7,318 nt of DNA from Thioalkalivibrio sp. (GTDB lineage Bacteria; Pseudomonadota; Gammaproteobacteria; Ectothiorhodospirales; Ectothiorhodospiraceae): the NCBI GenBank assembly GCA_007120155.1, contig SKOF01000545.1, positions 1-7,318 of the forward strand. The letters are read 5' to 3'. The notes beneath the pieces were generated by a model. That model was not told where the DNA came from and searched no databases. It saw nothing but the letters and a program-made list of their open reading frames with translations. Positions 1 to 5,517 of this stretch are shown here, in pieces. Numbering within the stretch: position 1 is the stretch's first letter; each line of letters starts with the position of its first letter. The position numbers and the translations under genes were made by a program.

Positions 1-205
1 CCCGGGCGGAGGCGATGGCCGTGGGCACGATGGTGGCCAGCGACGTGCCGATGGCCAGGTGGGTGATCACCGCCGGATCCACGCCCTGGCGGATGAACAG
101 CCACACCAGCACCGGTACGATCAGCAGGCCGCCGCCCACGCCCAGCAGGCCGGCCATCACGCCCGCCACCGCCCCCAGCGCCAGGTAGGCCAGCCAGGCT
201 TCCAT
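1..205 (-). CDS. TauE/SafE-family sulfite/anion exporter, N-terminal part (gene cut by window edge)
   Basis: The minus strand is open from an ATG at 205 to the window edge, giving 68 residues beginning MEAWLAYLALGAVAGVMAGL. The protein is very hydrophobic. It carries the glycine-rich turn GLLGVGGGLLIVPVL (residues 19-33) and then a VITHLAIGTSLATIV stretch (about 46-60). Both are hallmarks of the first two membrane helices of the TauE/SafE (DUF81) permease family. Members are inner-membrane proteins thought to export sulfite, sulfoacetate or related organosulfur anions, but most are uncharacterised and the substrate cannot be read here. A purine-rich GGGGGA lies about 5 nt before the ATG as a modest ribosome binding site. 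The remaining C-terminal part lies beyond position 1. It is divergent from the small cytochrome gene at 403. Family assignment is firm; function is inferred from the family. Confidence 0.9.
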   Translation of the reverse strand, partial: MEAWLAYLALGAVAGVMAGLLGVGGGLLIVPVLVWLFIRQGVDPAVITHLAIGTSLATIVPTAIASAR

Positions 206-402
206 GTGTCGTCCCCCGTCAGGAATAGGAATCGGCCATGATAGCCCGGGGCGGCACCATGTGCAGACGAGTCCGATGTGCGGGTCCCGGTGACGGAAGG
301 TCGTGAGTTACCTGGGGTTGAATGTTTCCGGGCAGATGCGGTCTCCTGTGCCTGAAGGCCGAGATCCCGGTTCTTCGACCCGAGCCACGGAGGTATGCAC
401 CG
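206..402. promoter_or_regulatory. Divergent intergenic region between the TauE-like gene and the cytochrome gene
   Basis: This 197-bp gap must hold the promoters of both flanking divergent genes. On the minus strand a TATCAT hexamer (plus coordinates 238-243) is a plausible -10 for the TauE-like gene, but no convincing -35 sits 16-18 bp upstream. For the cytochrome the only clear signal is the ribosome binding site at 389-394. I see no strong dyad, riboswitch or small gene here. The promoter placement is weak inference. Confidence 0.3.
389..394 (+). promoter_or_regulatory. Ribosome binding site for the cytochrome gene
   Basis: GGAGGT lies 8 nt before the ATG at 403. It is a near-perfect Shine-Dalgarno sequence and decides the start: the frame is open further upstream to an ATG at 322, but the residues before 403 do not look like a signal peptide and that upstream ATG has no comparable site. 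Confidence 0.8.
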
Positions 403-870
403 ATGAAATGGATCGTGATGACACTGGCGGGCCTGCTGGCCTGTTCCGCGGCGCTGGCCGATGACTGGCGTCGCGAGGGGAGTGATGCAGAGAAGCTGGA
501 GCAGCTGATTCGTGCCATGCCCAACACCGCCGCTCTCATGCTTCAGGTGGGGGATCGGTACAACAACCTCTACTGGGCGGCCCGGCAGGGTCAGTGGGAA
601 TACGCCGGGTATCAGCTTGCCGAGATGCAGGGTGTGCTTCGTCGCAACATGGTGACCCGCCCCGGGCGCGCGGAGGATCTTCAGGCCTTCATGGACGACG
701 GTTTTGAGGGCATGGAGGCGGCCATCGAGGCCCGGAACGACGAGTTGTTCTTGCGCGCCTTCGAACACATGCGCGGCCAGTGCATGGCCTGCCATGCGGC
801 ATCGGGCTACGAATTCATCCGACTGCCGGCCCAGCCGCCGCGACCCGATAACCCCGCGCTCTACGAGTGA
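403..870 (+). CDS. Small exported monohaem c-type cytochrome, haem motif near C-terminus
   Basis: The 155-residue protein begins with a clear export signal, MKWIVMTLAGLLACSAALA, followed by the polar mature sequence DDWRREG. Signal peptidase I could cut after ALA (residue 19). An LLAC lipobox (residues 11-14) makes a lipoprotein an alternative. The haem-binding motif CMACH is at residues 127-131, close to the C-terminus, as in four-helix class II (cytochrome c'-like) proteins. The segment YNNLYWAARQGQWEYAGYQL (53-72) and the tail after the haem (HAASGYEFIRLP) resemble a family of small proteobacterial proteins with an LWFAG..NW..A.YEL motif and a CNACHQATG-type haem site, usually annotated only as hypothetical or cytochrome c. 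It probably acts in the periplasm or on a membrane face as an electron carrier or ligand-binding haem protein. No electron donor or acceptor gene is adjacent. Gene and haem motif are certain; the exact role is unknown. Confidence 0.9.
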   Translation: MKWIVMTLAGLLACSAALADDWRREGSDAEKLEQLIRAMPNTAALMLQVGDRYNNLYWAARQGQWEYAGYQLAEMQGVLRRNMVTRPGRAEDLQAFMDDGFEGMEAAIEARNDELFLRAFEHMRGQCMACHAASGYEFIRLPAQPPRPDNPALYE

Positions 871-1120
871 GGGCGTTCGTCCGGTCGTTCCCTGTCGGTG
901 GGCGATATCGCCGAAGCTGATACCGCGACGCGATGCCGCAAGGATTCGCAAGGGGGCTCCATGGTCTCCCTTTCCCCGCCCTGTGCGTCCTTGCCTGCTC
1001 GTAGGCCGGATAAGGCGCAGCCGCATCCGGCGCGCCATCATCGACAGGGGGTTGGCGGATGCGCTGCGCTTGTCCGCCCTACGGGGCTAAGCCGCCGTCC
1101 GCCCTGGTGAAATATCGGGG
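871..1120. other. Convergent intergenic region with palindromes
   Basis: This 250-bp gap lies between the 3' ends of the cytochrome gene and hemL. It contains a perfect 12-bp palindrome GGCGATATCGCC (901-912) and the pair of REP-like elements at 1000-1083. Just beyond, CGTCCGCCCTGG (1096-1107 region) looks like a degenerate fragment of a REP arm. There is no U-tract hairpin that would make a classical intrinsic terminator for either gene. No credible coding sequence is present. Confidence 0.6.
1000..1083. repeat. Head-to-head pair of REP-like palindromes (BIME/REPIN-like)
   Basis: The left element (1000-1032) starts CGTAGGCCGGATAAGG and folds as GCCGGAT (1005-1011) with ATCCGGC (1025-1031), plus an inner GGC/GCC stem (1014-1016, 1020-1022). 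The right element (1054-1083) is the same sequence inverted. Read on the minus strand it begins CGTAGGGCGGACAAGCGCAG and closes with GGCGGA/TCCGCC (1054-1059, 1073-1078). Both share the GTAG head, the imperfect palindrome and the central AAG..GCGCAG. The two are separated by about 21 bp, so the whole unit is a larger inverted repeat. This is the layout of enterobacterial BIMEs and REPINs, and the GTAG head is the recognition mark of REP-associated tyrosine transposases. The position between convergent 3' ends is typical, and such elements often act in mRNA 3'-end stability or termination. Confidence 0.85.
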
Positions 1121-2407
1121 TTAACCCGCCAGTTCGTTGAGCGAGCGCGCGGCTGCCTCGATGGTCTGTTCGAGATCACCCTGGCTGTGGGCGCTGGAGA
1201 CGAAACCGGCCTCGTAGGCGGACGGCGCCAGGTACACGCCCCGCTCCAGCATCTCGTGGAAGAACAGCCGGAAGCGGTCCAGGTCGCACTGGGTCGCCTG
1301 GTAGAAGTTGCTCACCCGGGGCTGGTCGGTGAAGAACAGCCCGAACATGCCGCCCACCCGGTTGGCGGTCATGGGGATGCCCGACTCCCGGGCCGCGGCC
1401 AGGATGCCGTCGACGAGGGTGTTCACCTTCTCGCCCAGCAGGTCGTAGAAACCGGGGCTTGAGACGAGTTCCAGGGTCTTCAGGCCCGCGGCCATGGCCA
1501 CCGGGTTGCCGGACAGGGTACCCGCCTGGTAGACGGGACCGAGCGGGGCAAGCTGTTCCATGACCTCGCGCCGGCCGCCGAAGGCGCCCACCGGCATGCC
1601 GCCGCCGATCACCTTGCCCAGCGTGGTCAGGTCCGGCTTCACGTCGTAGAGCGCTTGGGCGCCGCCCAGCGCCACGCGAAAGCCGGTCATCACCTCGTCG
1701 AAGATCAGCAGTGCGCCGTACTCGTCGCATTGCTCGCGCAGCCCCTCCAGGAATCCGGGCTCGGGCGGGATGCAGTTCATGTTGCCGGCCACGGGTTCGA
1801 CGATGACGCAGGCCACCTGGCCGCCCGCGTGGGAAAAGGTGTCGCGCACCTGGTCCAGGTCGTTGTAGGCCAGCGTCAGGGTGTGTTCGGCGAGCGCCGC
1901 GGGTACGCCCGGGGAACTCGGCACGCCCAAGGTGAGGGCGCCGGAACCGGCCTTGACCAGCAGGGAGTCGCCGTGACCGTGGTAGCAGCCCTCGAACTTG
2001 ATGATCTTGTCGCGGCCGGTGAAGCCGCGGGCCAGGCGGATGGCGCTCATGGTGGCCTCGGTACCCGAGTTGACCATGCGCACCATGTCCATGGAGGGCA
2101 CCAGCTCGCACACCCGGTCCGCCATGCGGATCTCGATCTCCGTGGGCGCGCCGAAGGAGAGCCCGCGGGCGATGGTCTCGCGCACCGCCTCCAGCACCTC
2201 CGGATGGGCATGACCGGCGATCATCGGGCCCCAGGAGCCCACGTAATCGATATAGCGCTTGCCGTCGGCATCATAGAGATACGCGCCCTCGGCGCGCTCG
2301 ATGAACAGCGGGTCGCCGCCCACGCCCTTGAAGGCGCGCACGGGTGAGTTCACGCCGCCGGGGATATGGGACTGGGCGGCCTTGAAGAGGTCGTGGGAAC
2401 GGGTCAT
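1121..2407 (-). CDS. hemL: Glutamate-1-semialdehyde 2,1-aminomutase
   Basis: This PLP enzyme converts glutamate-1-semialdehyde to 5-aminolevulinate, the last step of the C5 (tRNA-Glu) route to haem and other tetrapyrroles, in the cytoplasm. The 428 residues match the usual length (about 426). Visible landmarks are IPGGVNSPVRAF (15-26), YIDYVGSWGPM (52-62), the phosphate/PLP-binding MVNSGTEATMSAIRLARG (111-128), FEGCYHGH (138-145), FDEVMTGFR (236-244), the catalytic lysine K265 in TTLGKVIGGGMPVGAFGG, and YQAGTLSGNP. The start is set at the ATG at 2407 because MTRSHDLFKAAQ aligns with the beginning of known HemL. The frame stays open to an ATG at 2473, but that 22-residue extension runs through a DNA repeat and is not HemL-like. 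There is no strong Shine-Dalgarno before 2407, only AGAAG about 10 nt upstream. It lies 99 bp downstream of thiE on the same strand, an order also found in Pseudomonas. Confidence 0.97.
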   Translation of the reverse strand: MTRSHDLFKAAQSHIPGGVNSPVRAFKGVGGDPLFIERAEGAYLYDADGKRYIDYVGSWGPMIAGHAHPEVLEAVRETIARGLSFGAPTEIEIRMADRVCELVPSMDMVRMVNSGTEATMSAIRLARGFTGRDKIIKFEGCYHGHGDSLLVKAGSGALTLGVPSSPGVPAALAEHTLTLAYNDLDQVRDTFSHAGGQVACVIVEPVAGNMNCIPPEPGFLEGLREQCDEYGALLIFDEVMTGFRVALGGAQALYDVKPDLTTLGKVIGGGMPVGAFGGRREVMEQLAPLGPVYQAGTLSGNPVAMAAGLKTLELVSSPGFYDLLGEKVNTLVDGILAAARESGIPMTANRVGGMFGLFFTDQPRVSNFYQATQCDLDRFRLFFHEMLERGVYLAPSAYEAGFVSSAHSQGDLEQTIEAAARSLNELAG

Positions 2408-2506
2408 TGGGGAAGCTTCTGTGAAGGTTTTGAATTCGGGTATCCGAGACAAGATACAAGATACAGGATACAAGTGAAAATCAGGGGCGGATCCTGTCTC
2501 TTGTGG
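2408..2506. other. thiE-hemL spacer
   Basis: This 99-bp spacer on the transcribed minus strand separates thiE from hemL. It is AT-richer than its surroundings and contains the heptanucleotide repeat described separately. I find no convincing sigma-70 pair or terminator hairpin, so whether hemL is read from the thi promoter or its own cannot be decided from sequence. Confidence 0.5.
2449..2474. repeat. Heptanucleotide tandem repeat (ACAAGAT-type)
   Basis: On the plus strand the units run ACAAGAT, ACAAGAT, ACAGGAT and a partial ACAAG, that is, three full units plus a five-base remnant with one substitution. On the transcribed strand of hemL the unit reads ATCTTGT. It sits 42-67 bp before the hemL start codon. 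Such short arrays can gain or lose units by slippage. Because it lies upstream of the start, a change would alter leader length or promoter spacing but not the HemL reading frame. Confidence 0.8.
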
Positions 2507-3142
2507 CTATGCCCCGAAAGCAGCCGCAAGCCTTCTTGCCTCGGCCTCAGGATCCGGTCGGGCGAAGATCCCGCTGATCACCGCGACCATATCCGCTCCG
2601 GCACGGATCACGGCCGGCGCGTTGTCCGCGTCGATGCCGCCGATGGCGCATATCGGGATGTCCAGGCTTTCGCGCGCCTGGGCGATGAGCGCGAGCGGGG
2701 CCCGTACGGCGGCGGACTTCGTGGGGGAGGGGTGGATGGCGCCGAATGCCACGTAATCGGCGCCGCCCAGTTGCGCGGCGATGGCGAGATCCAGGCGGTC
2801 GTGACACGTGATGCCGATGAGGGCCCGGTCCCCGAGCCTGCGGCGGGACTCGTTGAGCGGCATGTCGTCCTGGCCCAGATGCACCCCGTCGGCACCGGTG
2901 GCAAGCGCCAGTTCCACGTCGTCGTTGACGATCAGCAAGGCGCCGTGCCTTGTGCACAACGCACGCAACGCGTCGGCCTCCCGCTCCCGGCGCTGCCTGT
3001 CGCCGGACTTGTCCCGGTACTGGATCAGACGGGCGCCGCCGCGAAGCGCCGCAGCCACCCTGTCCGCCAGCCACCCGGGTTCCGGGTGATGGTCGGGAGT
3101 GACGACATACAGGCCATGCAGTTGCTCAATTCGAGAGGTCAT
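2507..3142 (-). CDS. thiE: Thiamine-phosphate synthase
   Basis: This enzyme condenses HMP pyrophosphate with the carboxylated thiazole phosphate to give thiamine monophosphate, a cytoplasmic TIM-barrel reaction. The 211 residues match the family length. Signatures in order from the chosen start: LIQYRDKSGD (about 39-48, the QxRxK pyrophosphate/HMP site), LIVNDDVELAL and GADGVHLGQDDM (about 70-94), IGITCHD (about 107-113), HPSPTKSAA (about 132-140, the P-x-x-TK loop) and the C-terminal phosphate-binding AIGGIDADNAP and VAVISGIF. Two ATGs stand in tandem at 3145 and 3142. AGGGAG ends one base before the first and four before the second, so the second fits better, but either is possible. The gene starts inside the end of thiD (17-bp overlap), which suggests translational coupling to the kinase that makes its substrate. 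Confidence 0.95.
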   Translation of the reverse strand: MTSRIEQLHGLYVVTPDHHPEPGWLADRVAAALRGGARLIQYRDKSGDRQRREREADALRALCTRHGALLIVNDDVELALATGADGVHLGQDDMPLNESRRRLGDRALIGITCHDRLDLAIAAQLGGADYVAFGAIHPSPTKSAAVRAPLALIAQARESLDIPICAIGGIDADNAPAVIRAGADMVAVISGIFARPDPEAEARRLAAAFGA

Positions 3143-3944
3143 CATTCTCCCTGGAACTGGCCCAGAACAGGCGATTCGGCTGGCGCTGGCCCATGCCGAT
3201 ACGGTAGCCGTGGCTGAGTGCCTGCCAGGTGAACTCCTGGGCCTCGTGGATGGCCGAGAGGGGTTCGGTGCCCTGTGCCAGCAGGCCCGCGATGGCGGAG
3301 GCGAGGGTGCAGCCGGATCCGTGATAGCTGCCCTCCAGGCGGGGCCAGGAAAAGGTGTCGAGCTTGCGGTGATTGCCGTAGAGCACGTTCCTTACCTGGG
3401 GCGTGTTCTCGTGGGTACCGGTGAGCAGCACGAACTCCGCGCCCTGATCCAGCAGTGACATGCCGCAGGCGTCCAGATTGTCGGATTCCGGCGCCAGGCG
3501 GCGGGCCTCCAGGCTGTTGGGTGTGAGCACCGTGGTCAGCGGAAGCAGCAGGCTGCGCATGCCGCCGATCACTTCCTCATCGGCCAGTTCCGCGCCGCCC
3601 CCCGAGGCCAGCACCGGATCCAGCACCACGGGCAGGTCCGGGTAGTCCACGAGTATGGTGTGGATGGCCTGCACTGCCTCAATGGAGCCCAGCATGCCGA
3701 TCTTCACCGCCGCCACGGGCATGTCTTCCAGAACGGCGCGCGCCTGCTGGATAATCAGCTCAGCTTCCACGGGGGCGAAACCGATCACCTGTCCGGTATC
3801 CTGAACCGTCAGCGCGGTGATCACCGGCGCCGCGTGGCAGCCCATGCTGATGATGGATTCGATGTCCGCCTGGATGCCCGCTCCGCCGGTGGGATCGTTG
3901 CCGGCAAGCGTCATGACCACCGGGACGGTGTCTTGCTGGTTCAT
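3126..3944 (-). CDS. thiD: Hydroxymethylpyrimidine/phosphomethylpyrimidine kinase
   Basis: ThiD phosphorylates HMP and then HMP phosphate to HMP pyrophosphate, the pyrimidine substrate of ThiE. It is a ribokinase-fold cytoplasmic enzyme of 272 residues, close to the family norm. Motifs: AGNDPTGGAGIQAD (14-27, substrate/hinge motif), VITALTVQDT with Q48 at the pyrimidine site, KIGML (81-85), VVLDPVLASGGG (106-117), LTPNSLEA (140-147), and the ATP anion hole/catalytic loop HGSGCTLASA with C212. The start ATG at 3944 has GGAG about 8 nt upstream. N16 and S19-to-T changes in the first motif, and serine in GSGC, are mild deviations from the E. coli enzyme and not expected to abolish activity. The gene heads the run thiD-thiE-hemL and is divergent from rubredoxin. 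No THI-box is present in its short leader. Confidence 0.94.
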   Translation of the reverse strand: MNQQDTVPVVMTLAGNDPTGGAGIQADIESIISMGCHAAPVITALTVQDTGQVIGFAPVEAELIIQQARAVLEDMPVAAVKIGMLGSIEAVQAIHTILVDYPDLPVVLDPVLASGGGAELADEEVIGGMRSLLLPLTTVLTPNSLEARRLAPESDNLDACGMSLLDQGAEFVLLTGTHENTPQVRNVLYGNHRKLDTFSWPRLEGSYHGSGCTLASAIAGLLAQGTEPLSAIHEAQEFTWQALSHGYRIGMGQRQPNRLFWASSRENDDLSN

Positions 3945-4029
3945 GCTAAGCTCCGGGTCCTGCTATTGTTCAAGTGTATCATCGGCCGCACTGATCCTCT
4001 GCCGCCAGTCAACAGGGAGAAGCGTTTCC
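3945..4029. promoter_or_regulatory. Divergent promoter region of thiD and rubredoxin
   Basis: This 85-bp gap contains an AT-richer core (about 3961-3983). On the minus strand TGATACACT (plus 3973-3981) fits an extended -10 (TG-n-TACACT) about 28 nt before the thiD ATG, and a TTGACT (plus 4007-4012) is too far away to be its -35. On the plus strand TATCAT (3977-3982) could serve as the -10 for rubredoxin but lacks a good -35. The two candidate boxes overlap, so the two promoters could compete. No riboswitch can fit in the remaining leader. This is inference from short motifs. Confidence 0.4.
4014..4020 (+). promoter_or_regulatory. Ribosome binding site for rubredoxin
   Basis: AGGGAGA lies about 10 nt before the GTG at 4030. 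It supports the GTG start, since no ATG close to the conserved N-terminus is in frame. Confidence 0.6.
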
Positions 4030-4194
4030 GTGAAGACTTATCAATGTGTCATCTGCGGGTTCATCTACGACGAATCCAAGGGCTGGCCCGACGAGGGCAT
4101 CCCGCCGGGGACCCGCTGGCACGACGTGCCCGATGACTGGACCTGCCCGGAATGCGGTGCCAGCAAGGACGACTTCGAGATGGTGGAGCTGTGA
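4030..4194 (+). CDS. Rubredoxin
   Basis: This is a 54-residue one-iron electron carrier of the cytoplasm. The four cysteine ligands are C6 and C9 (CVICG) and C39 and C42 (CPECGASKDDFE). Between them are the typical YDESKGWPDEGIPPGTRWHDVPDDW features, including the aromatic core residues Y4, Y13, W30 and W37. It starts at GTG 4030, so the first residue is methionine in the protein, and the length equals the classical type. It is divergent from thiD and overlaps the next gene by GTGA. Partners of rubredoxins include alkane hydroxylases, oxygen or peroxide reductases and some diiron enzymes, but none is nearby, so its partner is unknown. Identification is secure. Confidence 0.97.
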   Translation: MKTYQCVICGFIYDESKGWPDEGIPPGTRWHDVPDDWTCPECGASKDDFEMVEL

Positions 4195-4664
4195 GCGCAG
4201 GGGCGCAGCCCGAGCGACTGCGCCGTGATCCCCTGGAGACCCTCGCCCGGCTGGTCCGTGATCCGCCTGTATCCGTCAGCCGGGAACTGGACGAGGCCCT
4301 GGAAGCCCTGGATATGGAGATGACGCGGCTGGCCGGGGCATTGCAGATCGAATACATGGGCCCCGGGGTCGGCATGGCCGACATGAACGCGGAGCACGTC
4401 TACCGCCTGGTAGTGCGTCACCACGTGTGGGACACCGTCACCGCCGGGTGGGGCGTGAGAATCTGCGACGCCCTCGACAACAATGATCTGCGTCCCATGT
4501 GGTCCCTCCGGGGTGTCGGGCGCCTGCGCAAGCGGCAGCTTCTGGCCGTCCTGCCGGCGTTCTTTGAAGGTTATGCCGCGGCACTCGAGGCGGCCGGCGT
4601 GGCGGATACGCCGGCGGGACGCCGAGTGCTGGAGATGGCCCGGGCGCTGGCCGTACCGCGGTAG
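4191..4664 (+). CDS. Uncharacterised protein translationally coupled to rubredoxin
   Basis: I do not recognise this 157-residue protein. The most likely start is the GTG at 4191, whose last bases form the rubredoxin stop (GTGA, 4-base overlap). TGGAG just before it is a close but usable ribosome binding site. The codon use is like that of neighbouring genes, so it is very likely real. The sequence looks mostly helical and soluble, with no signal peptide, membrane segment or cysteine cluster. Visible features are a basic/acidic N-terminal third (PERLRRDPLETLARLVRDPP), a helix DEALEALDMEMTRLAGAL, a glycine-rich segment YMGPGVGMADMNAEH (55-69), a histidine pair H77-H78 followed by VWDTVTAGWG, and a basic stretch RGVGRLRKRQ (107-116). 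There is a single cysteine (C92). Its tight coupling to rubredoxin suggests co-production and perhaps a shared function, but nothing more can be said. Confidence 0.8.
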   Translation: MSAGAQPERLRRDPLETLARLVRDPPVSVSRELDEALEALDMEMTRLAGALQIEYMGPGVGMADMNAEHVYRLVVRHHVWDTVTAGWGVRICDALDNNDLRPMWSLRGVGRLRKRQLLAVLPAFFEGYAAALEAAGVADTPAGRRVLEMARALAVPR

Positions 4665-4674
4665 CTGGGGGCCG

Positions 4675-4719
4675 GGAACGGCAGGGGCCTGCCGGTCCGC
4701 CTGGCTGATCGGGACCGGC
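4675..4719. repeat. Nested, mutually exclusive inverted repeats upstream of the response regulator
   Basis: Two hairpins share the same middle strand. The first is 4675-4698 (core CGGCAG/CTGCCG with one mismatch below it and a 4-nt loop). The second pairs GCCGGTCC (4691-4698) with GGACCGGC (4712-4719), an 8-bp perfect dyad with a 13-bp spacer. No T-tract follows either, so neither is a standard intrinsic terminator. As DNA, the second dyad is centred about 42 bp upstream of the start expected from the extended -10 at 4732-4740, which would suit a regulator binding site. Confidence 0.55.
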
Positions 4720-4731
4720 CGCGGATTTCCT

Positions 4732-4740
4732 TGCTATATT
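4732..4740 (+). promoter_or_regulatory. Candidate extended -10 promoter of the response regulator gene
   Basis: TGCTATATT matches the extended -10 form TGnTATAAT with one mismatch and stands out in an otherwise GC-rich sequence. It would start transcription near 4747, giving a leader of about 30 nt before the GTG at 4777. No -35 consensus is present at the proper spacing, as is common with extended -10 promoters. Confidence 0.45.
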
Positions 4741-4776
4741 TCAGCATATTCCCCTGACCCCAGGCAGGTATTCGAG

Positions 4777-5517
4777 GTGTCCGAAGACACGGTAACCGTC
4801 CTCGTCGTGGACGACGATCCCCACGTGCGCGCCCTGCTGAACGACTATCTGTCGGCGCACGGCTATGCGGTGTTCGAGGCCGACAGCGGTATTGCGCTGC
4901 GGCGCTTCATGCTGGAACAGCGACCCCAGGTGGTACTGCTGGACGTGGGGCTTCCGGGGGAGGACGGCCTGTCCCTGGCCCGTTATCTGCGTGAGCAGTT
5001 CGATCTGGGCATCATCATGGTGTCGGGGGCCGGCGAGACCGTGGATCGGGTCGTCGGCCTGGAAGTGGGCGCCGACGACTACATCACCAAACCCTTTGAT
5101 CCCCGGGAACTGCGCGCGCGGCTGAAGAGCGTGGTGCGGCGTTATCAGCGCGGCGTCGAGTCATCCGCGGCTCCGCCGGGCTCCGGATCCACGCGACGCG
5201 TGGTCATGGGCCGTTTCCGGCTGGACCTGGATACCCGCCAGCTGCTCGACGCCGAGGGTGCCGAGCTGCCGCTGACCGCCATGGAGTTCGACCTGCTGAA
5301 CGTGTTCGCCGGGCGTCCCAACCGGCCGCTGTCACGCGACCAACTGATGCAACTGACCCGCAATCGGGAGTGGGATCCGGCCGACCGCAGCATCGACATC
5401 CATATGACCCGGCTGCGGCGCAAGCTGGAGCAGGACCCGGAGCATCCGCGGGTGCTGCGCACGGTGCGCGGCGTGGGTTACATGTTCGTACCGGAACCGG
5501 CCGGACCTCCCATGTAA
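4777..5517 (+). CDS. OmpR/PhoB-family two-component response regulator
   Basis: The 246-residue DNA-binding regulator has an N-terminal receiver domain (about 5-121) and a C-terminal winged-helix domain (about 143-240). Receiver residues are all present: acidic pair D12-D13 in VVDDDPH, phospho-acceptor D56 in VVLLDVGLPG, switch S83 in MVSGAGE, and K105 in YITKPFDPRE. The effector domain shows LTAMEFDLL, the recognition-helix region SRDQLMQLTRNREWDPADRSIDIHMTRLRRKLE (split here: SRDQLMQL, DRSIDIHMTRLRRKLE), and the wing RTVRGVGYMFVPE. The stretch TVDRVVGLEVGADDYI is close to OmpR/TorR-like regulators. The GTG start at 4777 is chosen because it directly precedes the receiver and has AGGCAGG about 8 nt upstream. 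A sensor gene follows 103 bp downstream on the same strand. Target genes are not evident. Confidence 0.93.
   Translation: MSEDTVTVLVVDDDPHVRALLNDYLSAHGYAVFEADSGIALRRFMLEQRPQVVLLDVGLPGEDGLSLARYLREQFDLGIIMVSGAGETVDRVVGLEVGADDYITKPFDPRELRARLKSVVRRYQRGVESSAAPPGSGSTRRVVMGRFRLDLDTRQLLDAEGAELPLTAMEFDLLNVFAGRPNRPLSRDQLMQLTRNREWDPADRSIDIHMTRLRRKLEQDPEHPRVLRTVRGVGYMFVPEPAGPPM

Noticed and set aside
157..1041. A 294-codon open frame on the minus strand across the cytochrome gene
   Set aside because: It crosses the real cytochrome, the intergenic spacer and a REP element and gives a low-complexity product. The plus strand has a signal peptide and a CxxCH motif.
2408..2473. N-terminal extension of HemL from the ATG at 2473
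   Set aside because: The extra 22 residues run through the heptamer repeat and have no counterpart in known HemL proteins, whose start matches MTRSHDLF.
2366..3217. A 283-codon open frame on the plus strand opposite thiE
   Set aside because: It spans the thiE-hemL spacer and the antisense of thiE, and its product resembles no family. It is a shadow frame.
3945..4029. TPP riboswitch (THI-box) upstream of thiD
   Set aside because: The gap is only 85 bp and neither the CUGAGA nor the ACCUGAUC core motifs are present on the minus strand.
4675..4698. Rho-independent terminator after the unknown gene
   Set aside because: The hairpin is strong but is followed by GC-rich sequence without a T-run, so it lacks the second half of the signal.
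4483..4776. N-terminal extension of the response regulator from an ATG at 4483
   Set aside because: The extension overlaps the end of the preceding gene in another frame and is basic and tryptophan-rich without domain character. The receiver domain begins right after the GTG at 4777.
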